A stretch of 64,000 nt of DNA, taken from the NCBI GenBank assembly GCA_027886175.1, contig JAJNNQ010000005.1:749001-813000 (forward strand), written 5' to 3'. How positions within the stretch are numbered: position 1 is the first letter of the stretch; every line of letters starts with the position of its first letter. The notes beneath the pieces were generated by a model. It was not told where the DNA came from. It ran no database searches and saw only the letters and a program-made list of their open reading frames with translations. The DNA comes from Phylloscopus collybita (taxonomy: Eukaryota; Chordata; Aves; Passeriformes; Phylloscopidae). Position numbers and translations under genes: made by a program. This document shows positions 59,296-64,000 of the stretch, one piece after another.

Positions 59296-59410
59296 GGGAC
59301 CCAATCCCTGCAGTGCCGGGGGAGCCCACATGGGGATCAAGGGACCCAATCCCCCGGCCCCGAGCCGGGCAGGTGCGGTGTGGGGCCGGGGCTGTCGGCT
59401 CCAGCACCTC
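59296..59410. repeat. Target duplication, unit 2 of the 45-bp dimer and CpG-rich flank
   Basis: gggac at 59296-59300 is the second target copy. Unit 2 of the dimer runs 59308-59345. CpG-rich sequence ('ccggccccgagccgggcag') continues to about 59400 and pairs with the CpG-rich segment left of the LTR. Confidence 0.75.
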
Positions 59411-59660
59411 CAGCACAGTGACAGCAGTGATTTCTTACTTTCATTTGTTTAATAAATAACTCCGGCAGCAGAAGCATTTGCCTGACTCGGCCTAGCAGCA
59501 TGAATTAAAACATTCAATTACACCACCGGGGGAAGTTTAAATATTTACTTATTCTTGAGGGGATTATAAATTAACCCTAAGGACCTCCAGAAACCTTCGC
59601 CAAGACATTGACAAAAATCTTGAATCCAGGCCTTAATTAATGCGGGGAAAACGGCTCGGA
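59411..59660. promoter_or_regulatory. Candidate conserved non-coding element
   Basis: Non-repetitive AT-rich block with 'gcatgaattaaaacattcaa', 'gattataaattaaccctaa' and 'ggccttaattaatgcgggg', plus several retained CpGs. It has multiple TAAT/TTAATTAA cores of the homeodomain type. The call is by sequence texture only. Confidence 0.28.
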
Positions 59661-59867
59661 GGCCCCCGGGGATGCTGGGTGGGAGAGCCCCAGGGGCCCT
59701 GCAGGAGCAGGCACACCCAGCTGCAATAATCCACCTTCAGTCTGCTGGGGATGACTGAAAGCTGCTGTACCTGCCGCATCTCCTGGAGAGGGAGCTTGGG
59801 CTGCTGCCCTGGGCTCCGAAGTTTTGGGATCTGGGGCGTGGCCCGTGGTGGGCAGTGCTGGGGCTGC
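59661..59867. other. Spacer
   Basis: GC-rich unique DNA before the 22-bp array. No gene is recognised. Confidence 0.5.
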
Positions 59868-60130
59868 CCCGGGCAGGGGATGCTCCAGCCCCGGGCAGGA
59901 GATGCTCCATAACCGGGCAGGGGATGCTCCAGCCCCGGGCAGGGGATGCTCCAGCCCCGGGCAGGGGATGCTCCAGCCCCGGGCAGGAGATGCTCCATAA
60001 CCGGGCAGGAGATGCTCCATAACCGGGCAGGGGATGCTCCAGCCCCGGGCAGGGGATGCTCCAGCCCCGGGCAGGGGATGCTCCAGCCCCGGGCAGGGGG
60101 TGCTCCATAACCGGGCAGGGGATGCTCCAG
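59868..60130. repeat. 22-bp minisatellite, 12 copies
   Basis: The unit is 'gatgctccagccccgggcag' plus gg, or the variant 'gatgctccataaccgggcag'. The two forms are intermixed. Twelve tgctcc cores were counted. The minus-strand frame encoding G-A-S-P-A-R-G-W-S-I-P-type repeats (183 codons) is an artefact. Confidence 0.97.
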
Positions 60131-61044
60131 GAGCAGCCAGGGTGGCACTGCCTCAGCTGGGGAAGTGCTCCTGGAGAGACTCATGCTCCCCCTGGAGCTG
60201 CCTTTTCTCCCCCCAAAGCAAAACAGGCATGGAAACTTGCCCGTCCAAGGTATTCGTTGCTTTTCTCTAAGGAATTAATTGGTGCTGTCGGGCTGTAATA
60301 AATTAATGAGATGGGTTTGATGGAGGTGGGTGAGGAGAGGAGGAAGGGGTTTGTGTTTGGCCTCCCGTTTCCCACCGGCTGGAAGAGCATTGTTATCCAA
60401 GTCTGCTTGCTGGGATCCCCCTCCTGGTTCCTCCCAGGCAGGCACCGCTGCCCCAGGGCAGGAGAAGGGGGAATCTGCCGGGACCCCATGCTGGGAGGCC
60501 CTTGCCACCCTCCCAGCCCTGCATTCCCTGCTTTTCTTGTGGTAATTGGTGGATTATTTCAGCAGAAGAGCAAAATCCTGCCTGAGAAAAGCCTGCCCCA
60601 CTTGGCCCTGACGGTGCCTTGGAGTGAAGCTGAAACCCTGTTTGATTTGGATTTGTTTTCCTGAATTCTCTGAGTACATGGCACGGCAGTTTGACAATCA
60701 CTGCCCTCTCCAGACGGTCCCTTCTCCCTTCAGACAGCCCTGGGCTCCTGAAAGGACGCTCCACATCTCTGCAGGGCAGGTCAGCCTCTGATGAAAGGGC
60801 TGCAAATTGGGCCAGCCCTGGGGGGAAGCAATTCCGGGGATAAATGCAGGTGCAGTGACTGTGCTTCAGTGACCCAATTCTGGCAGCCTTTGGTGGCTCA
60901 GGTGCACGAGCAAAGCCACCCCTGTGTCCCCTGCACGTGGAAGGGCTGGGCTGATGCTGTGGGGGAGAGAAAGGGGCAGAACCAGTGGGGCTGGGCAGGG
61001 AAAAGAGGACACGAGGGTTCACACGCATCTCTTGGGCTTTGCTG
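60131..61044. other. Non-coding spacer
   Basis: No gene is recognised. A short AT-rich part at 60245-60315 ('aaggaattaattggtgctgt', 'taataaattaatgag') has clustered TAATTA-type sites. Confidence 0.45.
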
Positions 61045-61115
61045 AGGATCTGGCTGGGGCTGGAGTGGTCTTTAAGGTCCTTTCAAATCCAGCCCTCTGA
61101 GGGAGTCATGGGATG
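61045..61115 (+). mobile_element. Short CR1 3'-end fragment, sense orientation
   Basis: It reads 'gtggtctttaaggtcctttc' then 'aaatccagccctctgaggg', matching the last part of the sense CR1 tail ('...atctttaaggtcccttccaaccca'). Only about 70 bp remains and it is diverged. Confidence 0.65.
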
Positions 61116-61243
61116 AAAATTACTCTGGGTTCTTCTTGCAGGGGCTCTTGGTGCTGGGAGGAGCCTGCCCCTGGCCCTGGCAGCAAAAACAAACCCCTGA
61201 ATTGCTCCAGGCAAGGATTCCCCCTTGTGCCTGTCCTCAACCA
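61116..61243. other. Spacer
   Basis: Unique DNA between a CR1 fragment and a trinucleotide array. Nothing is recognised. Confidence 0.5.
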
Positions 61244-61366
61244 CCCTCCTCCTCCTCCTCCTCCTCCTCCTCCTCCTCCTCCTCCTCCTCCTCCTCCTCC
61301 TCCTCCTCCTCCTCCTCCTCCTCCTCCTCCTCCTCCTCCTCCTCCTCCTCCTCCTCCTCCTCCTCC
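61244..61366. repeat. (CCT)n trinucleotide tract, about 41 perfect copies
   Basis: About 123 bp of uninterrupted CCT, all pyrimidine on plus and all purine on minus. Its frames give poly-Pro, poly-Leu and poly-Ser on plus and poly-Gly, poly-Arg and poly-Glu on minus. These extend chance open frames up to 241 codons, which I do not call as genes. Confidence 0.98.
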
Positions 61367-62382
61367 CTGCCAGGGTGGGCACTGGGCAGGGGCTGCAGGG
61401 GCTGCAAACCCAACCCTGGGCCTGAACCCCCAAAGTACCTTCAGAGGGGCGTGGGGCAGCCCCAGACCCCAAACCTGGCCCCAGAGAAGGGGGTTTGTTG
61501 TCGGTGCTGCAGAGACCCAGCTCCCTGCTGGCTGCCCAGGGGGCTCCCCGTGCTCCAGGGACAGCTTTGTTCTTGTGGGAGCAATCAGGCATTTATTAAT
61601 TGAGCAATTCCTGCCGACCTCGATGGAGCCCATCACTAACAGCCAGAGAAATAGATTAGCATCATAATATTTCAAGGCCAGCCTTGGGAATGAATTGCAT
61701 TTCTCTGGCTGGGGCTGTTTTGCCGTGGCAGTGGCTGGAGTGTTCTGCAGGTTTTGGTTCCAATTTGCACAGGAGCATACATCACACCGGGGACACTGCT
61801 GCACCTCATTTACAGCAGCAAATGAGACCAATTAAAAACAGCTCAGCAAAAATGCTACTGAATCTTCAATTACCTGGGGAGATGAGGAGCAGGACGTGGT
61901 GTAATTACTTGTTCATCTTCTGGTGCCCTGGACACAGCCTCAGCCAGGGGAGCCCCCCAGCTGTGGCCACCTCACCACTGTTCCCCTCTCTGGCTGCTGG
62001 AAATCACACACTGTGGCCTGAGTTTTCAGGTTGGATGAAGGTTATTATCTGTATCTGTGGGAGAGTGGGAAGATGGGGTATTTTTTTCCATCAGAAATGC
62101 AGTTTTCTTCCAGCTCTGCTGCTCCTGGTGTGCTCTGACACCTCCTGCTGACTCCTGACACGGCTCTGGGTGGGTTATTACCACGAGGAGAAAAGCAGGC
62201 AGTGGGGGTACAGCACTGGCCTTGCACTGCAGGGCTGGGGGCTGGGGCTGTGCTGCCCAGCACTCCTCCCCTGCATCATTTGCAGGTAATCCTGTCTTTC
62301 AGCGAGGAGCAAAACCAAAACGCCGTGAAGTGATCCAAACCCCTGCCTGTGCAGATGCCTGCTTCGAAAAGAAACAGAACAG
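61367..62382. other. Non-coding stretch with candidate regulatory block
   Basis: GC-rich to 61560, then AT-rich, non-repetitive sequence at 61575-61910 with 'gcatttattaattgagcaat', 'gagaccaattaaaaacagc' and 'gtggtgtaattacttgttc'. That block resembles a conserved enhancer in texture. No exon is recognised. Confidence 0.4.
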
Positions 62383-62475
62383 AACCACTGGGGTTGGGAA
62401 AGATCCTCAAATCATCGAGTCCAACCACAAAGCTGGCACTGCCACAAACCCTGAGCACCACATCCCCTAAACACC
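62383..62475 (-). mobile_element. CR1 LINE 3'-end fragment
   Basis: The plus strand reads 'gttgggaaagatcctcaaat' then 'catcgagtccaaccacaaag', the reverse complement of the CR1 tail form ending '...ttggactcgatgatcttgag'. About 90 bp remains. Confidence 0.88.
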
Positions 62476-62570
62476 CCTGGGCATCAGCAGCACTGCACTC
62501 ACTCACTGAGGTGAGTTCATTCATCTCACTGGCACTGAGAGGAGAGCTCTGGTGGGGATTTGGGGAGTGC

Positions 62571-62652
62571 ACAGCTCTGATGAAGGGGATGTTACACAGC
62601 TCTGATGAAAGGGCTGTTCCACAGCTCTGATGAAGGGGCTGTTCCACAGCTC
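62571..62652. repeat. 25-bp tandem repeat, 3 copies
   Basis: The unit begins 'acagctctgatgaaggggct' and continues gttcc. Copies start at 62571, 62596 and 62621, with a partial fourth at 62646. Confidence 0.95.
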
Positions 62653-63915
62653 CTCGTTCCCAGCTGGCTCTGTTCTGGTGAGCAGGGATGGGCTGCTGCT
62701 GCTAGAGCCAAGGTGTGCCTCAGAGAGGGGGTTTGGGGGGGCCCTTGGAGGACATCAGCCGAGGGGGGCAGTGCCCTTGGTGCTTTCTGAGAGGGGAGTG
62801 ACTGCAGCCTGGGAGCCAGGGCACTGCTCTGCCCAGCTGCTGGTGTTGGATCAGCCACAGCCTGGGCAGGAGCAGCCCTCACCTTGGTGCTGAAACACTC
62901 TGCTCCTGCAGGCTCCCTCTCACGGGAGGCTCTTGCTGAATCTGTTGCAGTTGAGGGGGAATTTTTTATCTCCTGTTGCAGCCTGCTCTTCTTGTCTGAA
63001 GAACAAGAAAGAGCAAGGTTTTCCTCTGGAAAACCTCAGCCCAGGCTGGGCTTTGGGAGCTGCCATCCCTGGAGGGTGTGTGCCCAGCTGCCTGCCAGTT
63101 CTGCTGGCTTGCTCCATCACCCTTGTTTGATCCAGGCCTGCCCTGTGAGGGTGTGAGGCAGTGTCATTGATCAGAGCTCTCTCAGGGCCCTGGACACGTG
63201 TGCTGCTCCGTGGCTGCTGCCTGGGATGAGCCTCCTCACAGCTTCTCTTTCTGCCCCTTTGTTCACTTCTGAGGAAATCTTTCAAACTTAGCGTGAAAAT
63301 GAAAAGATGGCTTTCATATTTAATGTGCAGTAAGATCATGTAATTAGGAATGAGCCTTCATGGTGATCCATGCCTGTGCCATCACCACGGAGGGCTCTCT
63401 TCCCTCGGAGCAGCCAATTCGTCCTTCAGGCCACTGGATGCACTGCCTCCCTTTGATCAATAATTTAGGGTAATCATTTTGTTCTGTAAAATTTCCCAAG
63501 CCCATTTATATTGCATGAAATGCAGAATAGCCAATCCCAGAATGGATTTTTAAAAGCTTTACATGAAAGGTTTAGGTTTTTGGGTTTTGTTTTTTGTTTT
63601 TGTTTTTTAATTCTGAGGAGGGGAAAGAAGTGGGTCTGGAGAAGTGAATAAATCTGTTTGTTTGGGGACTTTGATTCCTGAAGATTTATTTTCTTAATAG
63701 TGTGGGATAGCATTTAGGCTGTGTGCAGCTCCTCAGCGCTCACAGAGCAGCTATTTCTCTGTGTTATTTCAGCCTCCAGCCTTCCATGCTCAGTGAGGAG
63801 AAGGAGTGGGGCTGCTGCCTGCCTGCCATCCCTGAGCTCCTGCTTCCTGAGCTGCTGCCTGCAAACACCTGCCAGCAGCACCTCTGCACCTAGAGGGGCA
63901 GCAGGGCCAGGGAGG
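62653..63915. other. Non-coding stretch
   Basis: No gene is recognised. The block 63285-63560 is AT-rich and non-repetitive ('catgtaattaggaatgagcc', 'gatcaataatttagggtaat', 'tttatattgcatgaaatgca') and may be conserved. A T-rich, G-interrupted tract lies at 63573-63609. Confidence 0.45.
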
Positions 63916-64000
63916 GTGGCTGAGTTATCCTGGGGTGGCTGAGTTATCCTGGGGTGGCTGAATTATCCTGGGGTGGCTGAGTTATCCTGGGGTGGCTGAG
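63916..64000. repeat. 19-bp minisatellite, truncated by the window end
   Basis: The unit 'gtggctgagttatcctggg' starts at 63916, 63935, 63954, 63973 and 63992, with one g-to-a change. The array continues beyond the window, so its size is unknown. Confidence 0.97.

Noticed and set aside
61083..61831. 169- and 241-codon minus-strand frames with poly-Arg and poly-Gly
   Set aside because: They are created by the (CCT)41 tract, which has no stop in any frame.

Overview
This window looks like nuclear DNA from a bird, most likely a songbird. The main evidence is a set of truncated CR1 LINE 3' ends, recognised by the lineage-typical 'ggttgggttggaaggga'-like block and its complement. A complete solo LTR, a very high load of GC-rich minisatellites and pentanucleotide arrays, and CpG depletion outside a few islands fit the same picture. 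There is no sign of bacterial or viral gene organisation. The species and chromosome cannot be named from the sequence alone.

I could not support any protein-coding exon, tRNA, rRNA or other RNA gene. The many open frames are short and random, or arise because a tandem-repeat unit has no stop codon. The longest (about 600-740 codons, in several frames on both strands over 22.6-24.9 kb) come from a 23-bp minisatellite and should not be annotated as proteins. The window is best read as intergenic or intronic sequence.

Layout: positions 1-19,180 are mostly single-copy non-coding DNA with a few CR1 remnants (about 8.6, 9.4 and 14.7 kb, perhaps 1.9 kb) and no minisatellite longer than 100 bp. From 19.2 kb onward tandem arrays are dense. 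They include a CpG-rich array (19.2-19.8 kb), the roughly 77-copy 23-bp array (22.7-24.5 kb), a 21-copy 43-bp array (26.3-27.2 kb), a 22-bp array (30.0 kb), pentamers (36.1, 43.7, 44.8, 51.8, 56.7 and 57.3 kb) and a 15-bp array (46.2 kb). Further arrays are a 26-copy 38-bp array (46.8-47.8 kb), a 9-bp-based array (52.5 kb), a 14-copy 33-bp array (57.9-58.4 kb), a 12-copy 22-bp array (59.9 kb), a perfect trinucleotide tract of about 41 copies (61.2 kb) and a 19-bp array cut by the window end. Together they cover about 6.7 kb, roughly 10% of the window.

Two other landmarks stand out. One is a CpG-island-like stretch at 43.14-43.62 kb, the best promoter candidate here, which abuts a pure-purine pentamer array. 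The other is an AT-rich 682-bp solo LTR (58,614-59,295) with a 5-bp target duplication, inserted between two units of a 45-bp tandem dimer inside CpG-rich DNA. Several AT-rich, non-repetitive blocks rich in homeodomain-type TAAT and GATA-type motifs (31.0, 35.5, 48.5, 54.3, 57.1, 59.4, 61.6 and 63.3 kb) read like conserved non-coding enhancer candidates. That last point is inference and needs cross-species alignment.
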